Part shown: positions 8,785 to 17,963 of the stretch, in pieces | Numbering within the stretch: the stretch's first letter is position 1 | Layout of the letters: every line of letters begins with the position of its first letter | Assembly (NCBI GenBank): GCA_001804805.1 | Contig: MHBH01000051.1 | Coordinates: forward strand, 1-55,234 | Reading direction: 5' to 3' | Length of the DNA stretch: 55,234 nucleotides | Source of the DNA: Lentisphaerae bacterium GWF2_49_21 | GTDB lineage: Bacteria > Verrucomicrobiota > Lentisphaeria > Victivallales > GWF2-50-93 | Program-made: the position numbers and the translations under genes | The notes under the pieces: model-generated | Told to the model about the DNA's origin: nothing | What the model saw: only the letters and a program-made list of their open reading frames with translations | Database searches by the model: none

Positions 8785-9585
8785 TTATTTGTCACCAAAA
8801 GGATATGGGAGGATTTTAGAAATATTGTCCTTTCCCGGTTCGCAAAGGCATGAGGCTGCCGAATATGCATAGCGGAAGTTCTGCATTATCATGGAAGAGA
8901 AAAATATCATGGATGCCGTCAGCCTGAGGATTTTGCTGTTCGGCCATACAACGAAACTGGAATAGTTCTTAACCATGCATGTCATCCAGTCCTTTGATGG
9001 GAACGACATTATTCCAGAGCTGTCACAAAGACCGAATCCGAACGGAGTATGGACTATGGTGATCTTTATTCCATGGAATTCTCCAGCGAGTTTCGCCAAT
9101 GAGCACAAGATGAAATCAGAACCTATGTATTCATCAATTACGGCTCCTACACAGAAATATTCAGGATAAAACTCCTCTGAATCAGGGGTTTTATAGCCGA
9201 AATCCTTCATCATTGAAGCCATTGCCTTCAATGAATCCGGCTGCCAGTCAGATGTTGAAGAAAGGAAAACGCCCCATGAATCATGGATTTCCCTTGAATT
9301 ATCCTTGTCAAACCACTGCAAGTGGAGTTCAGTCAACCCTTGGAACAGATCGGTGTCGTTGTCCTTGAGCTTTTTCGCGAACGAAGATCTGTCCTTCCTT
9401 GTCTTCAGGACGGCCTGAAGCTGGTGTACCCTCATCCTAATCTTCGGGGCGCTGCTTTCCTGAAGAGAGGAAATGACCGAATCGATTTTCCCGATAGATA
9501 GCAGTTCGGCCATGGCCTGATTTGCAGTCTGGGGATCATCATCGTCAAGCAGAGTTACAAGGCTTTTAATCCTGGTTTTATTCAT
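8785..9585 (-). CDS. HEAT-like plus SirB1/transglutaminase-like protein
   Basis: Low-similarity call. The first 75 residues look like HEAT-type helical repeats (TLLDDDDPQTANQAMAELL). The later part has the spacing of SirB1-like transglutaminase-fold proteins: helices, then AVIDEYIGSDFILCSLAKLA where SirB1 has its R-GIPI-LS helix, then ITIVHTPFGFGLCD where SirB1 has a GHFLVR-like strand. The catalytic-like residues of transglutaminases are not clearly conserved, so it may be non-enzymatic. It ends the long minus-strand run and overlaps or abuts the exonuclease gene. An ATG at 9585 was preferred over a TTG at 9600, but neither has a clear ribosome site. Confidence 0.5.
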   Translation of the reverse strand: MNKTRIKSLVTLLDDDDPQTANQAMAELLSIGKIDSVISSLQESSAPKIRMRVHQLQAVLKTRKDRSSFAKKLKDNDTDLFQGLTELHLQWFDKDNSREIHDSWGVFLSSTSDWQPDSLKAMASMMKDFGYKTPDSEEFYPEYFCVGAVIDEYIGSDFILCSLAKLAGEFHGIKITIVHTPFGFGLCDSSGIMSFPSKDWMTCMVKNYSSFVVWPNSKILRLTASMIFFSSMIMQNFRYAYSAASCLCEPGKDNISKILPYPFGDK

Positions 9586-9592
9586 TTGCAGT

Positions 9593-10396
9593 TCATTCAA
9601 TTGGTTTGTTTTTCACCGGGAACTTGCCGGCAAGGGCATTTTTTGCAATTTCCACGGTATCGTATGGAAAGGCGCCGTTTATGATCCATTTCAGGAAATT
9701 AGGATTATTGACTGCGATTTCTTTAAGCGGAATTCCATTGTTTCTCCCGAAACCGATAACTGGAACCTCCCCCTGCCATTTAAATTTTCCCGTGTTATCG
9801 ATCCATTCAGGTTTTTTGTTGCTGCAATACAGATGGAGTTCATCTATGTTATTAGGGAGATCTCCGTACTTTTTCAACTGGCCTTCGAATACCTCCATAG
9901 TGGCAAGGATGTCCTTTTCGGCACTATGTGCATTTTCGAGCTCTTTCCCGCAGAAGAACTTATATGCCGCGGACAAGTTTCTCGGTTCGCGCTTATGGAA
10001 TATTGTCTGGACATCGATGATTTTCCTGCCCTCGGAGGTAAAACTCAATCCGGCCCTGCGGAACTCTTCTGATAGAAGAGGAAGATCGAAATTATTGATA
10101 TTGTATCCGGCCAGATCGCATCCTTCAAAAAACTTCAGGAGTGAAGAGGAAATGGACTTGAACTTGGGTTCATTCGCAACGTCAGAATCCTTTATTCCAT
10201 GTATTGCGGTGGCTTCCGGAGGAATAGGCCTTTCGGGATTGATCTTCTTCGTCTTGACCTCGAGTTTGCCGTCAGGCATCAGCTTTGCCGCTGATATTTC
10301 GACTATCCTGTCGGTAGTTATGTTCGTACCGGTAGTTTCAAGATCGAAAAAAATAATAGGTTTCTCGAATTTAAAGCCTGGAAGATTGAATTCCAT
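9593..10396 (-). CDS. DEDDh-family 3'-5' exonuclease (DnaQ/RNase T-like)
   Basis: Predicted exonuclease of the DNA polymerase III epsilon type. Exo I is FDLETTG (metal-binding Asp and Glu), Exo II is in YNINNFDLPLL and Exo III is HSAEKD, with the His of the DEDDh class. The catalytic domain covers about residues 12-180. A further 85 residues contain KPEWIDNTGKFKWQ and an IPLKEIAVNNPNFLKWI segment, a C-terminal module often seen after such exonucleases that may bind nucleic acid or partners. The ATG at 10396 is preferred over more upstream starts because AAGGAAAATGAA precedes it. It lies 10 bases after the DUF502 gene. Confidence 0.88.
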   Translation of the reverse strand: MEFNLPGFKFEKPIIFFDLETTGTNITTDRIVEISAAKLMPDGKLEVKTKKINPERPIPPEATAIHGIKDSDVANEPKFKSISSSLLKFFEGCDLAGYNINNFDLPLLSEEFRRAGLSFTSEGRKIIDVQTIFHKREPRNLSAAYKFFCGKELENAHSAEKDILATMEVFEGQLKKYGDLPNNIDELHLYCSNKKPEWIDNTGKFKWQGEVPVIGFGRNNGIPLKEIAVNNPNFLKWIINGAFPYDTVEIAKNALAGKFPVKNKPIE

Positions 10397-10406
10397 TTCA
10401 TTTTCC

Positions 10407-11075
10407 TTAATTTTTAGGGGGTGCCTTCTTGTATGGATATTCAGGAGCGGCGACACCACCACTGATGATTAGTTTCATACCGTCACTTACTCTCATTTCA
10501 AGGAAAATGCAATCGCTTCTGGGCACAAATATCAAATTGCCGGCCGTAGGCGGGGCGAATGGCATGAAAACACAAATCAAATCAGTTCCGGTTTTTATAG
10601 ACAGCTCATTTTCTGATTTATTCTCATTTGTCATAAATCCCATCGCATACAGCCCTTTCCGGGGATACTCAACAAGAACGACCTTTTTAAACAATCCACC
10701 TTCTGAGCCCTTCATGGCATCGACCACCTGTTTTGCAGTTGAATAGATGGTGCTGACCATTGGAATTTCAAGTACAATCCTTTCAAATGTAAGCATCAGC
10801 CGTCTGCCAAGGGCCCATTTGGCTATCTGTCCGATTATGAAGAGGACAGCAAGGGTGACGAGCAATGAGGCTCCCCTCATGGCGAGTGTAAGCCATTGGT
10901 TTTCAGTGTCGGTAAGGTTCAAATTTTCCAGTACTGGATCTATCCAGTCGGTGATAAGATCGAAAAATATGACTGCAAGCCATATTGTTATTCCGATGGG
11001 AATGACAATAAAAACACCCGCGATGATCCTATTCTGGATCATCATCAATACTGGTAATTTATGATCATTATTCAT
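10407..11075 (-). CDS. DUF502 membrane protein
   Basis: Integral membrane protein of unknown function, 222 residues. Two hydrophobic segments (IIAGVFIVIPIGITIWLAVI and SLLVTLAVLFIIGQIA) flank a short loop. The soluble C-terminal part has the family signature IPMVSTIYSTAKQVVDAM, then VVLVEYPRKGLYAMGF and MPFAPPTAGNLIFVPRSD. These are the conserved blocks of DUF502, widespread in proteobacteria, PVC bacteria and plants (COV-type proteins). It sits between ybeY and the exonuclease on the same strand. Confidence 0.92.
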   Translation of the reverse strand: MNNDHKLPVLMMIQNRIIAGVFIVIPIGITIWLAVIFFDLITDWIDPVLENLNLTDTENQWLTLAMRGASLLVTLAVLFIIGQIAKWALGRRLMLTFERIVLEIPMVSTIYSTAKQVVDAMKGSEGGLFKKVVLVEYPRKGLYAMGFMTNENKSENELSIKTGTDLICVFMPFAPPTAGNLIFVPRSDCIFLEMRVSDGMKLIISGGVAAPEYPYKKAPPKN

Positions 11076-11140
11076 AAGATTCCTTCTATGAAAAAATCTA
11101 ATATGCCGATAAATGGCATATCATTCAAGCCAATAAATAT

Positions 11141-11617
11141 TTATTTGCGGCGTTCCGGAAATATTTCGCCGGAATCAAATGTCCTACCCAGGTTTGAAAG
11201 AACCATTTGTTCCAGCCTCCTCATCCTTTTCCTTTCAGAAGCCGTTGAATCTTCCTCTCCGGAAATGTGCAGTATTCCATGTATGATATAAAGTGAGACC
11301 TCGTCAGAAAAACTTCTTTTCAATCTTTTCGCCGCGTTTTCGGCAGTATCCGTGCAGATGAACAGCTCCGCATCAATGTCGTTGCTGCTGTCAGTCCCAT
11401 AATTGAACGAAATGACGTCCGTGGGGCCTTCATGCCCGACAAACTGCCTGTTTAGCCGGCAAATCGTCCTGGTATCAACAAAATTGACGGCAAGGATGAA
11501 ATCTGGATTATCATCAAGAAGGCCGGAAAGCTCACATGCCCTTTGAATCATCCTTTTCATCTTCGTTTTTACCGGCATCGGATACCGTCTTTGAAGCCTT
11601 GAAAAGATCATCTTCAT
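11141..11617 (-). CDS. ybeY: Endoribonuclease YbeY
   Basis: Single-strand RNase needed for 16S rRNA 3'-end maturation and ribosome quality control in many bacteria. Diagnostic segments are INRLNRQFVGHEGPTDVISF-like (here starting ICRLNRQ), GDI-like AELFIC and the zinc site HGILHISGEED. The usual site is H-x3-H-x5-H, but here the third ligand position is Asp instead of His. The ATG at 11617 is favoured because AAGGAAG lies six bases upstream. With that start the gene overlaps the end of the 7TM-HD gene by 86 bases in another frame. A shorter start at 11578 is possible. Co-occurrence of phoH, a 7TM-HD protein and ybeY is a standard bacterial neighbourhood. Confidence 0.9.
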   Translation of the reverse strand: MKMIFSRLQRRYPMPVKTKMKRMIQRACELSGLLDDNPDFILAVNFVDTRTICRLNRQFVGHEGPTDVISFNYGTDSSNDIDAELFICTDTAENAAKRLKRSFSDEVSLYIIHGILHISGEEDSTASERKRMRRLEQMVLSNLGRTFDSGEIFPERRK

Positions 11618-13931
11618 AATCTTCCTTTTCTTCGTCCTTTGGATATGTGACGCGGCCATGCATCATGGTTGTTAGAGTTTTTACGAATGATTGACGGATC
11701 TTTGCCAGTTCGCCAAAAGTGAGTTCAGCATCGTTAAGCTGTCCATCCCTTATCCTCTTTCTTAAAATCTCCCAGACAAGTGAATCAATCTTTGCCTGGG
11801 AAGGCTTCTGCAGGGTTCTTGACGCAGCCTCGCAGGAGTCAGCCAGACTTACAATAACCACTTCCTTTTCATGGGGAAGAGGACCTGGATAGCGATAGTC
11901 AATTTCCGCCACGGTTGAATCGGTTTCACGTCCTTCATCAACGGCACGCTGGTAGAAAAACATCACAAGATCAGTTCCATGGTGCTGTTCTATGGCATCC
12001 CTTATTATCTTCCTGAGCTTATATTTTATTGCCAGATCGACGCCATCCTTGACATGGTTGAGGATTACAAGACTGCTCATTCTTGGATTAAGGTCGTCGT
12101 GTTTATTTCCCTCCCCCATATTGTTTTCTATGAAATATTCCGGAGTAGTGAGCTTTCCGATATCATGAAAGAGGGAACATACCCTTGCCTTAATTGGATT
12201 TGCCATGATATCGTTTGCGGCTTGTTCCGCCAAGGTTGATACAACGATGCTATGGTGGTAGGTTCCGGGGGCTTCGAACTGAAGACGCTTCAGGAGAGGA
12301 TGATTGTAGTCGCACAATATTAGAAGGCTCATGTCGGTGCTTATTCTGAACGACATTTCAAGTATGAAGATAATCGCCATTGAAAGGGCGGTGACCAGTA
12401 TTCCATTCGCCACGCTGAGGGCAGCTGAAATCATTATAAGATCAGTTTTTTCAGAAAGATTCCATAGATGGAGGATTTCAATCAGGGGGAGAACAAGTGA
12501 AACCGCAAGGGCTCCCCTGAGGAAATAACTCCTGTGGTTTGTGGAATGCCTGACAGCGATTCCTGCGATTATGCTTATTACCATTCCGCATATAAGAACA
12601 TGGAATGAGTTATTAAGCTGGATGGCGGCGATAAGAGACACGAAAAGACCGGCATATGCAGCTGCCCGGAGCCCTATCATTACCGAAAGGATTATTGATG
12701 TCATTGCGAGGGGGACCACCGAAGAAGTCATGACAGGTGGAAGATTGAATGCAGAACCGAATATATGGAACATTTTTATAGCTGCAGTGTTCAGCACTAG
12801 ATTTATGATGATAACGGTTCCAACCAATGCGATTTTCTGGTTGCTTTTAATGACTTCCGGATGGATGTAGAACAGGTATATTCCATTTAAGATCATCAGG
12901 AAAAGCGAGATTATTGATACATTGACCAGATTTTTCCAGAAAACTATATATCCCTGACGGCTTTCCCTTTCCTGCCTGTAGGTCTGGAAGCGCTGAATGC
13001 CTTCCTTGTCTACTATCTTTCCCTTTTCTATTATCACGTTGCCGCGTTTGACTTCGACTTTTACCGGTGAAACTGATTCTTCCGCGCTCTTTTTCATCTG
13101 TTCGGTCATTCCCGAATCAAATATCAGATTCTGGGAGATTATTTCAGAAACTATGGTCTTTATGGCAATTTCGAACGATTTCCTGTTTTCAGGAGAATAA
13201 TATCTTGCTATGCTCCTCGATATTTCCAGGGATGCCTCTTCAGGCACCGGGATATCTATTGATTTGAGGGATTTCTTCCTGAGTCTTCCCTTTTCATCAA
13301 CTATCCTGAAAGTAAAAGAGGGCTTCTCTCGGATTTCCCCGGGATCGAGAACCCCTCTTCCCATTATATTTTCAATTTCACCCAGGAATAATTTTCTCTT
13401 GTCCTGTGTCTGTAGGACAATGGAGAGGATTGAACATGTTTCATTCGAGAGGGATTGGACAATAATGGAGGCCTTGCTCAGTGGATTAGGAAGATATTTC
13501 TCCCCCTCCTTTAGTGATATCCTCTTCTCGAATTCCTGGAAAAATTCAGAAACAAGATTCACTGTATTTTCAGTAGATTGCACATCAATTTTATATATGA
13601 GAGGCTCTTCACTGACAGCATTATCCCTCTTTATCCTTGTCTTTTCAGAGTCTATATATGAAAAATCGAAGTCGGCGAATACCGTGGAAGTAGACTGCTG
13701 GTTTTCAACGAAGGATATGGAAAGATCGTCTCCGCTGGGGTAGATCATGACGGCGGCACATACTGCCCAGACAATCATCAGTATGAGAATCCACACAGCC
13801 TTTGATTTTTCAAAGGCCGTGCCGAAAGTCTCTCCCTGCTTGAGCCTCTGCCTGGTCTGTATAAGGCCTTTTTTCTCAAGTTCACGGCGCTTGAAACGTT
13901 TGAATATGTTTTCCTTTAAATAGAAAAGCAT
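11532..13931 (-). CDS. 7TM-HD (HDIG) protein, PgpH-type c-di-AMP phosphodiesterase candidate
   Basis: Large membrane protein, 799 residues. One membrane segment near residue 50 is followed by an extracytoplasmic domain of about 270 residues with a Glu-rich 7TMR-HDED-like part (VKRGNVIIEKG near its end). Then come seven hydrophobic segments (about 340-510) and a cytoplasmic HD domain. The HD residues are visible: THHSIVVSTLAEQA, the HD pair in LFHDIGKLT (about residue 587), HH near IEQHHG and a later Asp in VSLADSCEAA. PgpH in Firmicutes has the same architecture and hydrolyses cyclic di-AMP. The activity has not been shown for this lineage. The acidic Lys/Glu tail overlaps ybeY. Confidence 0.88.
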   Translation of the reverse strand: MLFYLKENIFKRFKRRELEKKGLIQTRQRLKQGETFGTAFEKSKAVWILILMIVWAVCAAVMIYPSGDDLSISFVENQQSTSTVFADFDFSYIDSEKTRIKRDNAVSEEPLIYKIDVQSTENTVNLVSEFFQEFEKRISLKEGEKYLPNPLSKASIIVQSLSNETCSILSIVLQTQDKRKLFLGEIENIMGRGVLDPGEIREKPSFTFRIVDEKGRLRKKSLKSIDIPVPEEASLEISRSIARYYSPENRKSFEIAIKTIVSEIISQNLIFDSGMTEQMKKSAEESVSPVKVEVKRGNVIIEKGKIVDKEGIQRFQTYRQERESRQGYIVFWKNLVNVSIISLFLMILNGIYLFYIHPEVIKSNQKIALVGTVIIINLVLNTAAIKMFHIFGSAFNLPPVMTSSVVPLAMTSIILSVMIGLRAAAYAGLFVSLIAAIQLNNSFHVLICGMVISIIAGIAVRHSTNHRSYFLRGALAVSLVLPLIEILHLWNLSEKTDLIMISAALSVANGILVTALSMAIIFILEMSFRISTDMSLLILCDYNHPLLKRLQFEAPGTYHHSIVVSTLAEQAANDIMANPIKARVCSLFHDIGKLTTPEYFIENNMGEGNKHDDLNPRMSSLVILNHVKDGVDLAIKYKLRKIIRDAIEQHHGTDLVMFFYQRAVDEGRETDSTVAEIDYRYPGPLPHEKEVVIVSLADSCEAASRTLQKPSQAKIDSLVWEILRKRIRDGQLNDAELTFGELAKIRQSFVKTLTTMMHGRVTYPKDEEKEDYEDDLFKASKTVSDAGKNEDEKDDSKGM

Positions 13932-13957
13932 GGTTTTTCAGTCTGCCATAAGATGGT

Positions 13958-14956
13958 TTAATCTGCGGAACTTCCGCGTTTTTTTTGTTTTGAAGAATCT
14001 TTGTCGTCGGAATATGCGTTCAGGATTTTTTCAATCAAGGCATGCCGTACCACATCTTTCGAGGTGAAACTGCAAAATGAGATGTCTGGTATATGACGGA
14101 GTATTTTCTGTGCATGAACAAGGCCGGACTCCTGGTTCCTGGCAAGATCAGTCTGGGAAGGATCTCCGGTGATTACGCAGCATGAATCGAATCCAAGCCT
14201 GGTAAGGAACATAAGCATCTGGTCCCTGCTGGCATTCTGTGCCTCGTCGAGGATGACGAATGCATGGTTCAGAGTCCTCCCCCTCATGAAGGCGAGAGGG
14301 GCAACTTCGATGATATTCTTCTCCATCAGCGAATTGACTTCCTCAAAATCCAGCATTTCATAGAGGGCGTCATAAAGAGGTCTTAGATAGGGAAGGATTT
14401 TCTCCTCCAGATTTCCAGGAAGGAATCCCAGATTCTCTCCAGCCTCCCTTGCAGGCCTGGTAAGGATAATCCTGCTGTATTTTTCAGAAAGAAATTCTGA
14501 AACAGCCATAGCCATGGCAAGATATGTCTTTCCTGTCCCGGCAGGTCCAATACCGAAGACAATGTCCTTCTCCCCTATGGACTGGATATATTTCAACTGC
14601 GCAACCGTCCTTGGCACAATTTCAGATTTCCTCTTCCCTACCTTTATCCTTGAAGAGAACAGGTTGTGGATTTCCTTCTCCCGGTGGTGCCTGTATGCGG
14701 ACAGAAGCTGTTCGTAATCCCTCTGGGGTACGGTGTGCCCGTTTTCATTGTACATCGAGGATATCTCCCTTATAAAGGAGACAGCCCGTGAAAGAAGGGA
14801 AGAGTCCTGGGAGTTTAATTTCACCCAGAGATCCCTGGATATGGCATTTACATCCAGTTCCTTTTCCAGCAGCTTGAGATTTTTAGGCAGATTTCCGGCG
14901 AAGACGGAAGTCAGGGCTTCCGGCCCTTCAAAATATATAATTTCCTCTTCAGCCAT
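13958..14956 (-). CDS. phoH: PhoH-family ATPase
   Basis: Predicted cytoplasmic P-loop ATPase with a helicase-like fold. An N-terminal region of about 110 residues (KH-like in the family) precedes the PhoH domain. Walker A is GIGPAGTGKTYLAMAMA and Walker B is FVILDEAQN. Other conserved blocks are LTRPAREAGENLGFLPG, MRGRTLNHAF and VITGDPSQTDL. At 332 residues it has the usual length. In many bacteria this gene lies immediately upstream of the 7TM-HD gene and ybeY, as here, and the link is thought to be RNA or ribosome metabolism. It follows the LysM lipoprotein gene by eight bases, so the two are probably cotranscribed. Confidence 0.93.
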   Translation of the reverse strand: MAEEEIIYFEGPEALTSVFAGNLPKNLKLLEKELDVNAISRDLWVKLNSQDSSLLSRAVSFIREISSMYNENGHTVPQRDYEQLLSAYRHHREKEIHNLFSSRIKVGKRKSEIVPRTVAQLKYIQSIGEKDIVFGIGPAGTGKTYLAMAMAVSEFLSEKYSRIILTRPAREAGENLGFLPGNLEEKILPYLRPLYDALYEMLDFEEVNSLMEKNIIEVAPLAFMRGRTLNHAFVILDEAQNASRDQMLMFLTRLGFDSCCVITGDPSQTDLARNQESGLVHAQKILRHIPDISFCSFTSKDVVRHALIEKILNAYSDDKDSSKQKKRGSSAD

Positions 14957-14964
14957 CTAAATAA

Positions 14965-15414
14965 TTACTGTGCAGGAATATTTATTGTCGTTCCTGACTT
15001 CAGTTTTCCTGCATCGGAGATTTTGTCCTTGTTGGCTTCAAGGATGACAGGCCATTTGCTTGCCTTGCCGTAGAACTTATGGGCTATCTTGGACAGGGTG
15101 TCTCCCTGTTGGACAGTATAGGTCTGGGCTTCAACCTTTTTCTCACCTTCTTTTATAGGAGGAAGAGGAGCCATATCAGTTACAGGTTCAAGGTTCAAAA
15201 GAACAGGAGCATCAGTGGAAATTACAGACGAACCATCCGAGCTTGGAGGAACCGTACGTGGAGCCTTCCATTCAGGATATGAATTGCTGATGTATTCAGA
15301 CCACTGTTTTTCAGATTCGCTGTAGGGAGTCTGTGAAAGCTGTGGGGAAGTGCATCCTGCAACGATCACCGAAAGAGCGCCCGCGGCACAAAGCAAACTG
15401 AGTTTCATTTTCAT
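14965..15414 (-). CDS. LysM-domain lipoprotein
   Basis: Secreted lipoprotein of 149 residues expected to bind peptidoglycan. The signal peptide ends in the lipobox VAGC at about residue 20. A Pro/Ser-rich linker follows. The C-terminal 50 residues are one LysM domain, starting YTVQQGDTLSKIAHKFYG and ending GTTINIP. A start at 15414 was chosen because it places the positive residues directly before the hydrophobic segment and has AAAGG upstream. It lies between fabF (39 bases) and phoH on the same strand. Confidence 0.9.
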   Translation of the reverse strand: MKMKLSLLCAAGALSVIVAGCTSPQLSQTPYSESEKQWSEYISNSYPEWKAPRTVPPSSDGSSVISTDAPVLLNLEPVTDMAPLPPIKEGEKKVEAQTYTVQQGDTLSKIAHKFYGKASKWPVILEANKDKISDAGKLKSGTTINIPAQ

Positions 15415-15453
15415 AATTATTACCTTTCTTATAAATGTACGCAATAATATACA

Positions 15454-16704
15454 TCAACTTGTGAAAGACCGCAAGACCAAAACCGCATTGTGTCCACCAA
15501 AACCTAGATTAATGTTCACTGCCGTATTGATTTTACGCTCAATTGGCTTGTTTGGGGTATAGTTGAGATCGCAGTCAGGATCGGGGTTTTCATAGTTCAA
15601 GGTAGGAGGTATAATCCCATTTTTAATGGAAAGGGCGCAGACTATCGTTTCGAGTCCGCCTGCCGCCCCAAGGGCGTGACCTGTCATTCCTTTAGTGCTG
15701 CTTATGTTCAATTTATGGGCGTGCTGGCCGAATACCGACTTGATGGCGGCTGTTTCGAACTTGTCATTTAAAGGAGTGCTTGTTCCATGTGCATTGATAT
15801 AGTCGATTTCATCAGGCCTGAGCTTTGCATGTCCAAGAGCCATCCTGATTGCCTGGGCGGCTCCGGCTCCATCAGGAGCGGGGGAAGTAATATGGTAGGC
15901 ATCAGCTGTCGTCCCATATCCTATAAGTTCAGCTATGATATTGGCGCCTCTTTTCCTGGCGTGCTCAAGTTCTTCAAGTATAACTACTCCTGATCCTTCA
16001 GACATCACAAATCCGTCGCGCTGGGCGTCGAATGGACGGCTTGCCCTGAGAGGATCGTCGTTTCTCTCGCTCATGGCCCTCATCGAACAGAAACCTGCAA
16101 ATCCTATAGGAGAAACTGTTGCCTCGGCCCCGCCTGTGATCATTATGTCGGCATCGCCGCGTTTTATGATCCAGAGGGATTCTCCGATTGAGTGACAGGC
16201 GCTAGCGCAGGCGCTTACTATTCCAAAATTAGGTCCTTTTGCTCCATATCTCATTGATATAGAGCCTGATGCCATATCTCCTATGAGCATTGGAATAAGA
16301 AGGGGGGAGCTTTTGTCAGGACCTCTGTTATAGAGTATATTGCATTGCTGCTCGAAAGTCTGCATTCCTCCGATTCCGCTGCTGGTGAGAACTCCGACCC
16401 TAGTTGGATCGAGACCTTCAAGATTCGGAGAGATTCCGGCACTTTTGATTGCTTCATCGGCGGCGGCTATTGCATAATGGCAGAACATATCGAGGCGTCT
16501 CGCCTCTTTTGACGACATGTATTTATCTATGCTGAAATTTTTAACCTCTCCTGCGATCCTTGTACGATATTTGGATACGTCGAAACGCGTCACCGGTCCT
16601 ATGCCTGAACGGCAATTGACAAGGGAATCCCAGAATTCCTGTACGCTGTTTCCAACGCAGGATATTATTCCCGTTCCGGTAATTACTACTCGTCTGTCGT
16701 TCAT
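15454..16704 (-). CDS. fabF: 3-oxoacyl-ACP synthase II
   Basis: Condensing enzyme of type II fatty-acid synthesis that extends acyl-ACP with malonyl-ACP. The thiolase-fold Cys-His-His triad is intact: Cys in VSACASACHSIGE (about residue 166), His in INAHGTSTPLND (about 303) and His in KGMTGHALGAAGG (about 340). Length of 416 is normal. It lies downstream of acpP on the same strand, but a strong terminator-like hairpin separates them, so its level may be set by readthrough or by a separate promoter. A GAGG ribosome site precedes the ATG. Confidence 0.96.
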   Translation of the reverse strand: MNDRRVVITGTGIISCVGNSVQEFWDSLVNCRSGIGPVTRFDVSKYRTRIAGEVKNFSIDKYMSSKEARRLDMFCHYAIAAADEAIKSAGISPNLEGLDPTRVGVLTSSGIGGMQTFEQQCNILYNRGPDKSSPLLIPMLIGDMASGSISMRYGAKGPNFGIVSACASACHSIGESLWIIKRGDADIMITGGAEATVSPIGFAGFCSMRAMSERNDDPLRASRPFDAQRDGFVMSEGSGVVILEELEHARKRGANIIAELIGYGTTADAYHITSPAPDGAGAAQAIRMALGHAKLRPDEIDYINAHGTSTPLNDKFETAAIKSVFGQHAHKLNISSTKGMTGHALGAAGGLETIVCALSIKNGIIPPTLNYENPDPDCDLNYTPNKPIERKINTAVNINLGFGGHNAVLVLRSFTS

Positions 16705-16743
16705 TTCAGCCTCAAAGTTGATGTTAGGAGATCTGGTTTTCAG

Positions 16744-16782
16744 AAAAAGGGGTCACTTCTCGAGAGAGAAATGACCCTTTTT
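16744..16782 (-). terminator. Terminator/attenuator between acpP and fabF
   Basis: On the minus strand GGGTCA-T-TTCTC, loop TCTC, GAGAA-G-TGACCC is followed by CCTTTTT. A-rich sequence on the other side makes it potentially bidirectional. Acyl carrier protein is needed in much larger amounts than FabF, so partial termination here fits. Confidence 0.85.
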
Positions 16783-16802
16783 AATCAAAAATGATCCCTC
16801 AT

Positions 16803-17042
16803 TTACTGCTGCTGATGGCCTTCAATGTACTTGATGGCATCGCCAACGGTTGTCAGTTTCTCAGCATCTTCATCAGGAATATCTGCGCCGAATTCCTCTT
16901 CGAGAGCCATGACCAGTTCAACCTGGTCAAGTGAATCTGCGCCTAAATCTTCGATGAATTTCGCTTCCGGTGACACCTGGTCTGGAGAAACTCCGAGCTG
17001 CTGCACCACAATTTCTTTTACTTTGTCAGCTACTGAAGCCAT
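16803..17042 (-). CDS. acpP: Acyl carrier protein
   Basis: Carrier of growing acyl chains in fatty-acid synthesis. The 79-residue protein is acidic and helical, with the phosphopantetheine attachment Ser 37 in the family motif [20 protein letters not shown]. The ATG at 17042 is chosen because a near-perfect AGGAGG lies a few bases upstream and because it gives the standard ACP length. It is 122 bases downstream of fabG on the same strand. Confidence 0.97.
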   Translation of the reverse strand: MASVADKVKEIVVQQLGVSPDQVSPEAKFIEDLGADSLDQVELVMALEEEFGADIPDEDAEKLTTVGDAIKYIEGHQQQ

Positions 17043-17164
17043 TACAATCTCCTCCTGTTTTAGATTAATTTTCACAATTATTTATATCAACAATCGAAAT
17101 GTCCCATTAAATTGCATTTGATTCTTTTAAAATCAAATTGAAATCAATAAAACACTGAAAGTTT

Positions 17165-17914
17165 TTACATCAGCAGTCCGCCGTCGACATTTATCACCTG
17201 TCCGGTGATATAATCAGAGTCCGGAGAACTGAGAAAATATACGCACTTTGCAACATCTTCCGGAGATCCCTGTCTTTTCATCGGGGTCACCAGCAGGAAT
17301 GCCTGAGTCGCCTGTTCCGGCAGATTTTTCGTCATGTCAGTCATGATATATCCCGGAGCGACTGCATTCACGCATATGTTCCTTGTCGCAACTTCCTTGG
17401 CAGTCGTCTTTGTAAGACCGATGACTCCAGCCTTGGACGCTGAATAATTCGCCTGTCCGGCATTTCCCATTCTCCCGACGACAGATGCGACATTAACTAT
17501 TTTTCCATAATGTAACTTCATCATGGGGCGTAGGACGGCCTTGGTGAAATTGAAGGTGCCCTTGAGATTCACATTGATCACGGCATCCCACTGTTCCTCG
17601 CTCATCCTTAATATAAGAGTGTCTTTCGTGATACCGGCGTTATTGACAAGGATGTCGACCTTCCCGAACTTTTCGATTGTGGCCTTCACGGCGGCTTCCG
17701 CATCCTCGTATTTGGTGACATTTGCTGCAAGGGCGATGACTTCTGTGCCTTTCTGGCGGAATTCCTCGGCGGTCTGGTCCGCGACTTCCTTGAGTATGTC
17801 GACGATAGCCAGGGATGCACCTTCTTCTGCGAATCTCGCACAGATGGCCTTGCCTATACCCCTTGCTCCGCCTGTCACAAGCGCGACTTTTCCCTTAAGT
17901 CTCTGTGATTCCAT
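17165..17914 (-). CDS. fabG: 3-oxoacyl-ACP reductase
   Basis: NADPH-dependent short-chain dehydrogenase that carries out the first reduction of the elongation cycle. The cofactor loop is TGGARGIGKAI, followed by NNAGITKD and the catalytic Ser-Tyr-Lys in NVASVVGRMGNAGQANYSASKAG-type sequence (Ser near 139, Tyr and Lys four apart in YSASK). The end VDGGLLM is typical. The frame is open upstream to 18058, but 17914 gives the usual 249 residues and has AAGGGTG before it. The expected upstream neighbour fabD is displaced by about 5.3 kb of unrelated plus-strand DNA. Confidence 0.96.
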   Translation of the reverse strand: MESQRLKGKVALVTGGARGIGKAICARFAEEGASLAIVDILKEVADQTAEEFRQKGTEVIALAANVTKYEDAEAAVKATIEKFGKVDILVNNAGITKDTLILRMSEEQWDAVINVNLKGTFNFTKAVLRPMMKLHYGKIVNVASVVGRMGNAGQANYSASKAGVIGLTKTTAKEVATRNICVNAVAPGYIMTDMTKNLPEQATQAFLLVTPMKRQGSPEDVAKCVYFLSSPDSDYITGQVINVDGGLLM

Positions 17915-17963
17915 GATACACCCTTGTTTTGTTTTTGGATAAATTTTTATGAGAAGGATTGGA

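Noticed and set aside
9606-10472. Long open frame on the plus strand opposite the exonuclease gene
   Set aside because: It is a mirror of the DEDDh exonuclease codons; its translation is Ser/Phe-rich with no domain, and the minus-strand protein has all catalytic motifs.
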